A stretch of DNA of 64,000 nt. Source: Cohnella panacarvi Gsoil 349 (GTDB lineage: Bacteria; Bacillota; Bacilli; Paenibacillales; Paenibacillaceae). Under the pieces are notes generated by a model, which did no database searches, was not told the origin of the DNA, and saw only the letters and a list, made by a program, of their open reading frames with translations. Numbering within the stretch: position 1 is the first letter of the stretch; each line of letters begins with the position of its first letter. This document shows positions 9,446 through 16,929 of the stretch, piece by piece. Both the position numbers and the translations under genes were made by a program. The stretch covers positions 4,477,233-4,541,232 of the forward strand of contig NZ_KI911563.1 of NCBI RefSeq assembly GCF_000515335.1, written 5' to 3'.

Positions 9446-11539
9446 ATGACGGACGAAGTTAAGTTTTATTCGCTTAGCCGATCGGAGCATTGGAGAAAAC
9501 GGGGCGTCGGACGGAATTTGGACGACTCGGACGGCGTATCGCTTCGTTCGGACGCCAAATACGGCGTAACCGGAACGATTCATCTTGCCGAGCTGGACGG
9601 CGTCGGTACGATCTCGGACTTCGCCGTCCAATCGATAGGCCGCTGGATCCTGCTTGACGAACAGGGCGACTTATGGACTTACGATAAGGGAAGCAGACAT
9701 CACGAGCGACTATTCGTGCCCGGACACGGACTGTTCGGCGCTTCCGCATTGTTGGCCGTGTCAGGCGATACGTTATTCGTCGCCGATCGGTCGGGCGCGG
9801 CGACGTTGTCGGCGATCGATCTGGCGAACGGGCAATTGAGATGGAGTCGCGCGGGCGGATTCGTCGACGACGTTACGATCGACCCGCTTGCGATCGCGGC
9901 GGATGAACGCGGCGTGTACGTCCTTACGCCGCAAGAGCCGGAAGAGGAACGAATACGCTCGCCGGAAGGCACCGTTAAGCTGGCGATCGTTCGGCTCTCG
10001 TTATCCGGCAACGTGGAATCGATCGTGTCGGACGAACGGTTCGTTTCTTCTGATTTATCCGGGCGGAGCGGCAGCTACTATCTCGCCGCATCGCCGGGAG
10101 GAGGCATATACGCGCTGGATTCGCGGGGGCAGGCGTTATTCGTATTCGATCCGGGAGGAAGCCTGACGAACCGGCTTATGCTTCCGGCGCTCCCGCTCGC
10201 CGGTCTCGGCGTCGATTCCGACAATCGGATCTACATCGGCGATACAAGGGCGATGGAGGAAGTCGGCGAGGACGACCGGTTCCTGTTGCAGTTCGGACAA
10301 GAAGGCGACCTGCAGGGAAGGGTGGCCGGCTTCCGGGGCAAAACCGACGGTTTGCTCATCGACTCGCACGATCGCATCTACGTTCGAAGCCGAGAGAACG
10401 GCACGATTACGGTGCTGGAGCTGCAAGCGATGACAAGAGGCTGGGAAGACGCCGGAGCACCGGAAGGCTTATGGCTCTCCAAGGCGTTCGACAGCGGCCA
10501 AACGGAGACGATCTGGCATAAGTTCACTCTAGACGCCGGTATACCGGACGGCACGCAAATCCGCGTCTCCTATTTCAGTTCCGATTCGGAATGGGTGACG
10601 GCGAACGGGGGCGCCTGGAAGGTTGACGAGTGGATCGCCAGAGAGGACTTGTCCTTGAAGGAACGGGCGGAAGGCCTCAAGACTTATTGGTCCGCACCGG
10701 TGATCAATCCCGTGGACGCCTTGTTCTTCGGCGCCAGCGGACGATATCTATGGCTGAAGCTCGAATGGATCGGCAGCGAACGCCGAACGCCGAAGCTGGA
10801 CCGGCTTCGCGTCTATTATCCGAGAGAGACGTTCCTATCCTATTTGCCGGCCGTCTATCAGGAAGAGGAAGACAGTCGGGATTTCCTGGAGCGGTTCCTG
10901 GCTTTGTACGGTACGCTCTTCGATAGCGTCGAGAACGCGATCGATCAGATGTCCCGAAGCTTCGACCGGGAGCTTATATCCGGAAGCCGGTTAAGATGGC
11001 TAGCTTCATGGATCGGCATCGACAGCGACGAGCATTGGTCGGACGAGTGGGTAAGGAAGCTGCTTCGGGCAGCGCCCGACTTGTACCGGTACCGCGGAAC
11101 GAGAAGAGGAATCGAGCTTCTCGTCGAGACGATAACGGGCACGACTCCGGTCATCGTGGAGCCTTTCCAATTCCAACGAATGCGGGACAACGCCGAGCTC
11201 AGGCAATTGACGGAGAGGCTGTACACCGACGATCCCCACACGTTCACGCTGCTGCTGCATCCCGGTCAAGCGAGATCCGACAAGGAACGAGTGCTGCTCA
11301 GAGGACTCGTGGAGGAGCATAAACCGGCATATACGGAAGTGAGAATCGTCTGGATTCAACCTTGGGTGTTTCTGGATTTACATACGTACCTCGGCATCAA
11401 TACCGTGCTTGCGGAACCTTCGTTGTTCACGATTCACGCGGACAGAAGCATGCCTAACGATACGCTGATCGTCGACATGGATATGGATGGCAGACTCGAC
11501 GCGCATTTGCGGCTAGGCATCGATTCGGAGTTGGAGTGA
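9446..11539 (+). CDS. Tail protein: NHL/propeller-like N-terminus fused to phage tail protein I-like domain
   Basis: A 697-residue protein. Residues ~40-330 contain repeated short motifs such as FVADRSGAATLSAIDLANGQL, GIYALDSRGQALFVFDPGG, GLGVDSDNRIYIGD and GLLIDSHDRIYVRS, the signature of an NHL/SMP-type beta-propeller. From about residue 464 a phage tail protein I-like domain starts (FLSYLPAVYQEEEDSRDFLERFLALYGTLFDSVE, then LRWLASWIGI, DLYRYRGTRRGIELLVETITG). The very end, VDMDMDGRLDAHLRLGI, is acidic. This fusion is common in eCIS and related tail clusters. The tail domain attaches to the baseplate; the propeller may face outward and could bind a receptor or cap. RBS AAAGGAGG precedes ATG. 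A long intergenic repeat follows, so the tail operon may end or be regulated here. Confidence 0.82.
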   Translation: MTDEVKFYSLSRSEHWRKRGVGRNLDDSDGVSLRSDAKYGVTGTIHLAELDGVGTISDFAVQSIGRWILLDEQGDLWTYDKGSRHHERLFVPGHGLFGASALLAVSGDTLFVADRSGAATLSAIDLANGQLRWSRAGGFVDDVTIDPLAIAADERGVYVLTPQEPEEERIRSPEGTVKLAIVRLSLSGNVESIVSDERFVSSDLSGRSGSYYLAASPGGGIYALDSRGQALFVFDPGGSLTNRLMLPALPLAGLGVDSDNRIYIGDTRAMEEVGEDDRFLLQFGQEGDLQGRVAGFRGKTDGLLIDSHDRIYVRSRENGTITVLELQAMTRGWEDAGAPEGLWLSKAFDSGQTETIWHKFTLDAGIPDGTQIRVSYFSSDSEWVTANGGAWKVDEWIAREDLSLKERAEGLKTYWSAPVINPVDALFFGASGRYLWLKLEWIGSERRTPKLDRLRVYYPRETFLSYLPAVYQEEEDSRDFLERFLALYGTLFDSVENAIDQMSRSFDRELISGSRLRWLASWIGIDSDEHWSDEWVRKLLRAAPDLYRYRGTRRGIELLVETITGTTPVIVEPFQFQRMRDNAELRQLTERLYTDDPHTFTLLLHPGQARSDKERVLLRGLVEEHKPAYTEVRIVWIQPWVFLDLHTYLGINTVLAEPSLFTIHADRSMPNDTLIVDMDMDGRLDAHLRLGIDSELE

Positions 11540-11841
11540 CGGTCCGGGACAGCGCGGACTTCTAGCACAACCGTACAGGATCCGGCCGAACGCCGCGGAA
11601 GGCGATAGGCGGACAAGCCGATGAGGGTGAGCTAGATCGAGCCCGACGAAGATTTTATTTATCGAGGGTGAGCTAGATCGAGCCCGACGAAGATTTTATT
11701 TATCGAGGGTGAGCTAGATCGAGCCCGACGAAGATTTTATTTATCGAGGGTGAGTTAGATCGAACCCGACGAAGATTTTATTTATCGAGGGTGAGTTAGA
11801 TCGAGCCCGACGAAGATTTTATTTATCGAGGAGGAGATCAG
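11540..11841. repeat. Intergenic region dominated by five 41-bp tandem repeats
   Basis: Copies start at 11623, 11664, 11705, 11746 and 11787 and end at 11827. Each unit runs GAGGGTGAGCTAGATCGAGC then CCGACGAAGATTTTATTTATC. Copies 4 and 5 share C-to-T at CTAGAT, and copy 4 has GAACCC for GAGCCC. A sixth unit begins (GAGG) but becomes the ribosome binding site of the next gene. A 41-bp period shifts frame each time and the unit contains stops, so the array does not encode protein. Bases 11540-11622 before it show nothing I recognise. Regulation by copy number, or a protein-binding array, is possible but unproven. Confidence 0.95.
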
Positions 11842-13509
11842 GTGAAAAAAGCGAGAATGTACCCGTTCGAGAGAAACCGCTATTTCTATGGGAAGCTTCT
11901 GACGGTGCGGGATTTCGAGTCGGAGCAAAAGTATTTCAACGACAAGCGAAGGCTGCTCAATCGTCTCTTGTTCGGCAGCGGAGTCGTGGCAGGGATGCAA
12001 GTGATCGGCGTCGACGATAAGACGATTACGGTGGAAATGGGCGTCGCGATCGATTATATCGGCCGCGAAATCGTCATTCCCGCGCCGGTTACGCTGAAGC
12101 TGTCGATGATCGACGGATTCACGAACAACGAATACAAGAAGAACGTCTACCTCTACGTCGCCTACGACGAGAAGGGTCGGGAGCCGGTCCATTCGGTGGG
12201 CAACTCTTCCGTCCGCGCCGAAGAAGTCAGCGAATATAACCGTTATCTCGAAAGCTTCCGCCTTTTCATTAAGGAAGAAGCGCCGGCGCCGATGTCGCTC
12301 GAGCACACGGCGCTAACGGAAGAAGTAACGACTTTGTATTACGATTCCCAAGTGCGTATTACGCAACGGATGCCGAAATACGTCAATCCCGGAGACGTCA
12401 TCGACGTAACCATCATCATCGAGAAGACGTTGCAAGCTCCGAGGGTAAAGTTGTCGTTCCCCTATGAGACGGAAGGTCTTAGACCGGTAGGCAAGGAAGA
12501 AGCCCAAGTGAGATTCGAGGACCCGGGCGACGGTCAAGAGACCGAATATCGGTACAGCTACAGTCTGAAAGCGGCGGAGAACCCGGGAACGGCCGCCAAG
12601 CTGTCGGTTCAGGGCGATGCAATCGAACTGTATCTCGGAGACAACCGCATTCCGATCGACGTGTCGGTTAAGCAGTCGGTCGACATTATCGAGCAGCCGG
12701 TCATCAGCCGGGTGCTGCAAGATTGGCACGAGCGTTCGCTCGACCAAGCCGCGGACGGCTATGCGGATCAACACGTCTGCTTGGCGAGGATCGGGCTGTT
12801 GCAACTCGGACCGACGTACATGATCGAGAAAGTGGAGCGGGTGCCGTTCGGCGAATACATTCCGAACGCGGCGCTGCTGCAGAAACTGACGCTCGCGGAC
12901 GCGTCGAATTCCTTGCACAAGTTTTACGCCGAATCGGAAGCGTACGATCTGACTTACGGAAGCCAGCCGGAGCTGGACGTCGCCTACCATCCGGACCGCA
13001 ATACGTTCAGCTTCAAGATGGGCATTCCGAAGCCGCAGACGATCAAAGACGAGATGGCGACGGGCACGATCGAGGTACCTCTTGACGTGAACGCCAAGCC
13101 TGGCATGCGCTTCTTCTTCAGCGGCAAGAAGAACTTCGTTACCGATGCGATCGAACACGGACTCGGAGAGGGGCAAGTAACGGTCATCGTCGGTTTGGAA
13201 GAGCCTCCGATCGAAGGAGCGGTCGTTCAGCCGGGTAAATCCCGGAAGATGTACTACGGCTCGTCGGAAGTATTCAAGGGAACGGAGTTCGAAGCCGAGC
13301 TTCCGAATGTCGTATTCGGTGCAGTCGTCGATCCGGACCGCGGCACGTTCCGCATCGGCATGAAGCTGAAGGAACCGACCGAGGCCGCGTCTTTGCGCGT
13401 TCGCTGGTGGGCGTTCAAGAAGCTGGACGACGACCTTGCGAAATTGCCAGCGGATGCGCTCGAGGCATTGGAAGCCAGTCTAGGCGAGGCGGCGGCGAGC
13501 CAGGAATAA
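11842..13509 (+). CDS. eCIS-associated GKLLTVRDF-family protein, unknown function
   Basis: A 555-residue protein with GTG start behind GGAGGAGATCAG. The N-terminus, FERNRYFYGKLLTVRDFESE and then YFNDKRRLLNRLLFGSGVVAGMQV, is a signature I associate with a family recurrent in eCIS clusters of Firmicutes, Actinobacteria and Cyanobacteria. It is usually annotated hypothetical and is often thought to be a peripheral baseplate or fibre-like component. The rest is beta-rich with no catalytic motif. The C-terminal part (FSGKKNFVTDAIEHGLGEGQVTVIVGLEEPP; SRKMYYGSSEVF) repeats as two similar Ig-like or jelly-roll-like units. It stands downstream of the 41-bp repeats and is last in the rightward tail gene series, ending at a strong hairpin. 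The family call rests on memory. Confidence 0.6.
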   Translation: MKKARMYPFERNRYFYGKLLTVRDFESEQKYFNDKRRLLNRLLFGSGVVAGMQVIGVDDKTITVEMGVAIDYIGREIVIPAPVTLKLSMIDGFTNNEYKKNVYLYVAYDEKGREPVHSVGNSSVRAEEVSEYNRYLESFRLFIKEEAPAPMSLEHTALTEEVTTLYYDSQVRITQRMPKYVNPGDVIDVTIIIEKTLQAPRVKLSFPYETEGLRPVGKEEAQVRFEDPGDGQETEYRYSYSLKAAENPGTAAKLSVQGDAIELYLGDNRIPIDVSVKQSVDIIEQPVISRVLQDWHERSLDQAADGYADQHVCLARIGLLQLGPTYMIEKVERVPFGEYIPNAALLQKLTLADASNSLHKFYAESEAYDLTYGSQPELDVAYHPDRNTFSFKMGIPKPQTIKDEMATGTIEVPLDVNAKPGMRFFFSGKKNFVTDAIEHGLGEGQVTVIVGLEEPPIEGAVVQPGKSRKMYYGSSEVFKGTEFEAELPNVVFGAVVDPDRGTFRIGMKLKEPTEAASLRVRWWAFKKLDDDLAKLPADALEALEASLGEAAASQE

Positions 13510-13521
13510 GGCTTAGATACA

Positions 13522-13563
13522 AACAAGGTTGAGCGGCAGGAATCGTGGCCGCTCAACCTTGTT
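13522..13563. terminator. Bidirectional terminator between convergent genes
   Basis: A perfect 16-bp inverted repeat, AACAAGGTTGAGCGGC (13522-13537) and its complement (13548-13563), with a 10-base loop. It separates the rightward eCIS genes from the two leftward candidate cargo genes. AT-rich bases on both sides allow use in both directions, although U-tracts are short. Confidence 0.8.
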
Positions 13564-13572
13564 ATCTTGGCA

Positions 13573-14376
13573 TCATTGTTCGAGGAGTTCCAATCGTCGT
13601 CTTGCTTTCTGCTGCTTCGAGATGCGAGCAGCGTTCGTCTCCCTAGCTCGCTGCAATTGTTCCTGCTCTTTACCCGGGTGTTCGGAGAATGCGCCTGCGT
13701 CTTCACGGTCGCCCTGCTCGGAATCGCGTTCATCGTTAGCCGGACTTTCGCCTGTTGCAAGCTCTTCGTCGATAGACGGGGCGTTCAGCTCCGCTAATAC
13801 GCTGTCCTTCTTATCGTCCCGTTGCTTCGTTTCCTTGTCGGCTTCGCCCGGAATCGCAAGATCGTATCCGAACAACGACGTCAGCTCGGCAATCGACGGC
13901 AACGCGCTGCTGGACTCTAGTCCCCCGTAACCCCCTTGCGAATCATGCTCTTGAGAATAGGGGGACATATACTTTTCATAATCCGGCGTCCTCGCGGGCT
14001 CGATAGCTGCGGTTAGTTTCGGTAGCGCATCGATGGCAAGATCGTCCATCGGATGGGTCTCGACTTCGGTATCAACCGGCGGCTGCGATTCGGATTCGGA
14101 GGCGGCAGGCGACTCGGTTTCCTCCGCGTCTTCGAAATCCAATAAGGCGAGGGCAGCGGCAATCGCCATGGCGCCGGCGTCAAGCTTCGAGTCTTGCTCC
14201 TTCTGCTCCTTAGGGGGCTGCGCTTCATCCTGCAGCATCCGCATCGTTGCTTCGTTGCCTACGGATTTCTGCATGCCGATGATCGGATGCTCGTCCTCGG
14301 CCGTACGCATTCTTCTTTTTCGCCTCAATAGAGCCGCAAGCTTCGAGGACATGACGGGGGATCGGGCTTTAGACAT
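13573..14376 (-). CDS. Candidate eCIS cargo with IIGMQKSVGNEAT signature; acidic, disordered
   Basis: 267 residues. It has a basic N-terminus (KLAALLRRKRRMR), then PIIGMQKSVGNEATMRMLQ at about residues 31-49, an Ala/Leu-rich helix near residues 71-82, a long acidic Glu/Asp/Ser-rich region, and a basic helical end (ARISKQQKARRRLELL). The GN(E/Q)AT signature also occurs in the neighbouring gene (MQRAIGNQATLQTM) and resembles the short N-terminal motif seen in many eCIS-linked proteins, including DUF4157-type cargo. It is preceded by GGAGACGGTTACC then ATG, almost the same leader as the neighbour. No catalytic domain is visible. It may be a cargo chaperone or loader, a tape-measure-associated adaptor, or an effector. 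The role is inference from motif and position. Confidence 0.6.
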   Translation of the reverse strand: MSKARSPVMSSKLAALLRRKRRMRTAEDEHPIIGMQKSVGNEATMRMLQDEAQPPKEQKEQDSKLDAGAMAIAAALALLDFEDAEETESPAASESESQPPVDTEVETHPMDDLAIDALPKLTAAIEPARTPDYEKYMSPYSQEHDSQGGYGGLESSSALPSIAELTSLFGYDLAIPGEADKETKQRDDKKDSVLAELNAPSIDEELATGESPANDERDSEQGDREDAGAFSEHPGKEQEQLQRARETNAARISKQQKARRRLELLEQ

Positions 14377-14440
14377 GGTAACCGTCTCCAGTACAACAGG
14401 ATAGCCAGATCGTAATCAGGCTCGATCGCGAATCCGTTCG

Positions 14441-16015
14441 TTAATCCGCGTAGAAGCCTACGACTGGCTGGTTGTTTCCTCCGCCGGATTGCATCGAAGC
14501 TTGTTTGTTCGCTTTTTGTTGCTTCACGACTTCGGAGGGGGTGAGATTGCTGTTCTCGTCGAGTCCGTCTGCCGAATCGCGTAATTCTTCAAGAACGTCA
14601 TCCCGTTTGCCATGCATGGCGCGCATTTGCTGCTCGGCGGTTTCGGGACTATGATCGGCATATCCTAGAAGCTCGAGCGCGGACGCTTGCATGTTCTCGC
14701 CTCTGCCCTTTCCGTTGAATTCGACGCCGAGTTTCTCCATAGATACGTTATTTCGTTCGAGCTGTTGAACCGTCTGCACCATTTGCTTCGAGCCGGGAAA
14801 GTAATGACCGCTCGTATCCGAGAGGAGCTCGACTTGTCCGTCCCGTACTTGCATCTCGCCCGCTCCGGCGACGGCTTCTCCCGCGTTGAAGGAGGAGTGG
14901 TGAAACCGTTCCTGCGTATCCCTGCCCTCCGCCATGGCCTGTGCGCCGCGCGATCTCGTCTCTCTCACCGCGTCCGCAGAATGGAATTGCCCCTCGCCGT
15001 CCATCGTGAAAATGTGTCGGTCGGCCTTGCTTCCGTGGGCAGGCGCTTGAAGCGCTCCGATCGTATTCAAGGCTTCGCCGCTGGAGGCGTTGGTCATGAG
15101 GCCCTGCTCATTGAAGCCGCGGGCGTAGTCTTTACGCTGTTCTTCGTTCTTCATATAATGAGTCGTGGACTGCATCGGCGCGAATGCTACCCCTCGGCGC
15201 TGAACTTGCGTGTCGAATTGTTCCATCCCGGGGTTCATCGGCTTCATCTCGAAGCCGTTCTCGTTCACATAGGGAGCCGTCGGCTTCGGCTTCGGCGCGG
15301 ATGCAGCCGTATCGCGCGAGGCATTGCCGCCGAGCATACTCCTTGTTGGAGCGGTATACGCGTCTTGAGAATTGCCGGAGGACGCGGAACCGCCGCCGGA
15401 GGCTTGTTCCTCGCTGGCAGGAACTCCAGTGTACATCGTATAGGTTGAAGGCACTGAACCGCCGCCTGAAGCTTCTTCCGATTCTGCCGCTTGTTCTTCG
15501 ATTTCGTCGTAGACGTTATTGTACGGCGCTACATCATCGGAAGAAACATCCGTATACACGCCGTAACCAGAGGGCTGGGAACCGCCGCCCGAAGCTTCTT
15601 CCGATTTCGCCGCTTGTTCTTCGATTTCGTCGTAGACGTTATTGTACGCCGGTTCATCCTCCGCGGAAGAAACTTCCGCATACGTGCCGTAGCCTAGAGG
15701 CTGGGAGCCGCCCGAAGCTTCTTCCGATTCTTCCTCGACTTCATCGTACACGTTGTTGTACGCCGGTGTCTCGGGTGCGGGCATAGCGGTATAAGGGATC
15801 GATCCCGATGACCCGCCGGACGTATGGGTTTCCTCGTATCCGAGCGTCTCCGGCGGATTGTCCGCCATCGTCTGAAGCGTCGCCTGATTGCCGATGGCTC
15901 GTTGCATGCCGATAATCGGTTGCGCTGGTCCGGATCCGGAAGGCTTTACCTTCCCGCCGCCGCCCCACGTGGACGGCGACTTGGACGAAATTGCGTTGGA
16001 ACGGCCTCTACCCAT
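14441..16015 (-). CDS. Candidate eCIS effector with YNNVYDE(V/I) tyrosine repeats and IQM-like C-terminal segment
   Basis: 524 residues from ATG 16015, chosen over ATG 16039 because GGAGACGATTACC directly before it matches the leader of the neighbouring gene. Order: a basic Gly/Ser start; QPIIGMQRAIGNQATLQTM (~32-50); a repeat region (~82-200) with YNNVYDEV, YNNVYDEI, YNNVYDEI (Tyr ~90, 128, 169), each followed by an acidic/Gly-Ser linker and a second motif (YAEV, YTDV, YTGV; Tyr ~112, 154, 195); then APYVNENGF. Residues ~315-405 contain HIFTMDGEGQFHSADA, FHHSSFNAGEAVAGAGEMQV and SGHYFPGSKQ, the conserved pattern of plant IQM proteins and some bacterial toxin-like proteins. The end is helical and polar. 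Delivery by the eCIS and action in a eukaryotic cell are inference. Confidence 0.65.
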   Translation of the reverse strand: MGRGRSNAISSKSPSTWGGGGKVKPSGSGPAQPIIGMQRAIGNQATLQTMADNPPETLGYEETHTSGGSSGSIPYTAMPAPETPAYNNVYDEVEEESEEASGGSQPLGYGTYAEVSSAEDEPAYNNVYDEIEEQAAKSEEASGGGSQPSGYGVYTDVSSDDVAPYNNVYDEIEEQAAESEEASGGGSVPSTYTMYTGVPASEEQASGGGSASSGNSQDAYTAPTRSMLGGNASRDTAASAPKPKPTAPYVNENGFEMKPMNPGMEQFDTQVQRRGVAFAPMQSTTHYMKNEEQRKDYARGFNEQGLMTNASSGEALNTIGALQAPAHGSKADRHIFTMDGEGQFHSADAVRETRSRGAQAMAEGRDTQERFHHSSFNAGEAVAGAGEMQVRDGQVELLSDTSGHYFPGSKQMVQTVQQLERNNVSMEKLGVEFNGKGRGENMQASALELLGYADHSPETAEQQMRAMHGKRDDVLEELRDSADGLDENSNLTPSEVVKQQKANKQASMQSGGGNNQPVVGFYAD

Positions 16016-16137
16016 GGTAATCGTCTCCAATTTTAACAAGTTAGTTACATCGTATTACGGTTCGACACTTTACGCAATAGGGTCGCCGGAATCCGACATC
16101 ACAAATTGACGGTAAGATCGGCGGGAGGGAGCCAACG

Positions 16138-16866
16138 ATGAAATTCATTACGGCTTCAAGTTGCGAGCCGGGCGGCAGGAAAACGAACGAGGATTACTGC
16201 CATTTCGTTCAAACGGAGCGCTTCGGTTGCTGGGTCGTTGCCGATGGGCTCGGCGGCCACGAAGGAGGAGAGTTCGCGTCTTTAATCGCCGGTTCCCGAA
16301 TCGTCGAAGCGGCCGCGCGTAAGTCCATCCATTCGGAAGGGGTTTTGCGCTATTACGTTCAAGAAGCGCAAGAGGCATTGCATGCTAGGCAGAAACAAGA
16401 ATTGAGGCTCGCCGCCATGCGGACGACGGTCGTCGTGTTGGCCGCGGATCAGAAGACGGCTTCATGGGCGCATATCGGGGATTCTCGCTTGTATCATTTT
16501 CGAGGCGGCACGATATGGAATGAAACCCTGGATCATAGCGTATGCCAAAGCCTCGTCAACTTAGGGGCGATTACGCGGGAACAAATCCGCCGGCATCCCG
16601 AGCGGCGAAGATTGCTGCGCGTTCTTGGCGCGGAAGGGGCAGCCCGTCCCGACGTTAGGGCGAACGTCCCGATCGCTCCAGGGGATCGGTTCTTGCTGTG
16701 CACGGACGGCCTATGGGGATACGTAACGGAGCAAGAGATGGAGACGGACCTCGCGAAATCCGACACGCCGCAGGATTGGATTCGGCACATGGAGCGACGA
16801 CTGCAACAGAGGGCTAAGGCGGGACATGACAACTACACGTCGCTTGCGATTTTCGTGCAACCTTAA
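16138..16866 (+). CDS. PP2C-family serine/threonine phosphatase
   Basis: A 242-residue soluble PP2C (PPM) phosphatase. Metal-binding motifs are all present: RKTNEDY near residue 18, VVADGLGGHEGGE near 35, HIGDSRLYHF near 115, LCTDGLWGYV near 188 and GHDNYTSLAIFV at the C-terminus. It should remove phosphate from Ser/Thr (or phospho-Asp-type) sites using two Mn/Mg ions. It is divergent from the candidate effector and has its own GGGAGGGAG site. No kinase is in the window. T6SS clusters often include a PP2C (PppA) that controls firing, so a regulatory role for the nearby eCIS is possible. It could equally be an unrelated Stp-like protein. Confidence 0.85.
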   Translation: MKFITASSCEPGGRKTNEDYCHFVQTERFGCWVVADGLGGHEGGEFASLIAGSRIVEAAARKSIHSEGVLRYYVQEAQEALHARQKQELRLAAMRTTVVVLAADQKTASWAHIGDSRLYHFRGGTIWNETLDHSVCQSLVNLGAITREQIRRHPERRRLLRVLGAEGAARPDVRANVPIAPGDRFLLCTDGLWGYVTEQEMETDLAKSDTPQDWIRHMERRLQQRAKAGHDNYTSLAIFVQP

Positions 16867-16929
16867 TCTCCCAAGATCCGAATTTTCATAGAATTGAAGA
16901 TGCCGATAACTTCTTAAGGAGACGCTATC

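Noticed and set aside
11623-11827. CRISPR array
   Set aside because: The units are directly adjacent with no unique spacers and no cas genes nearby; it is a simple tandem array.
1-13509. Complete prophage
   Set aside because: Only tail/baseplate functions are visible, with eCIS-type large J proteins and cargo genes; no capsid, lysis or integrase genes in the window.
14472-15786. Plus-strand frames opposite the candidate effector
   Set aside because: They mirror the repeat region (Arg/Leu-rich repeats), have no RBS, and do not resemble proteins.
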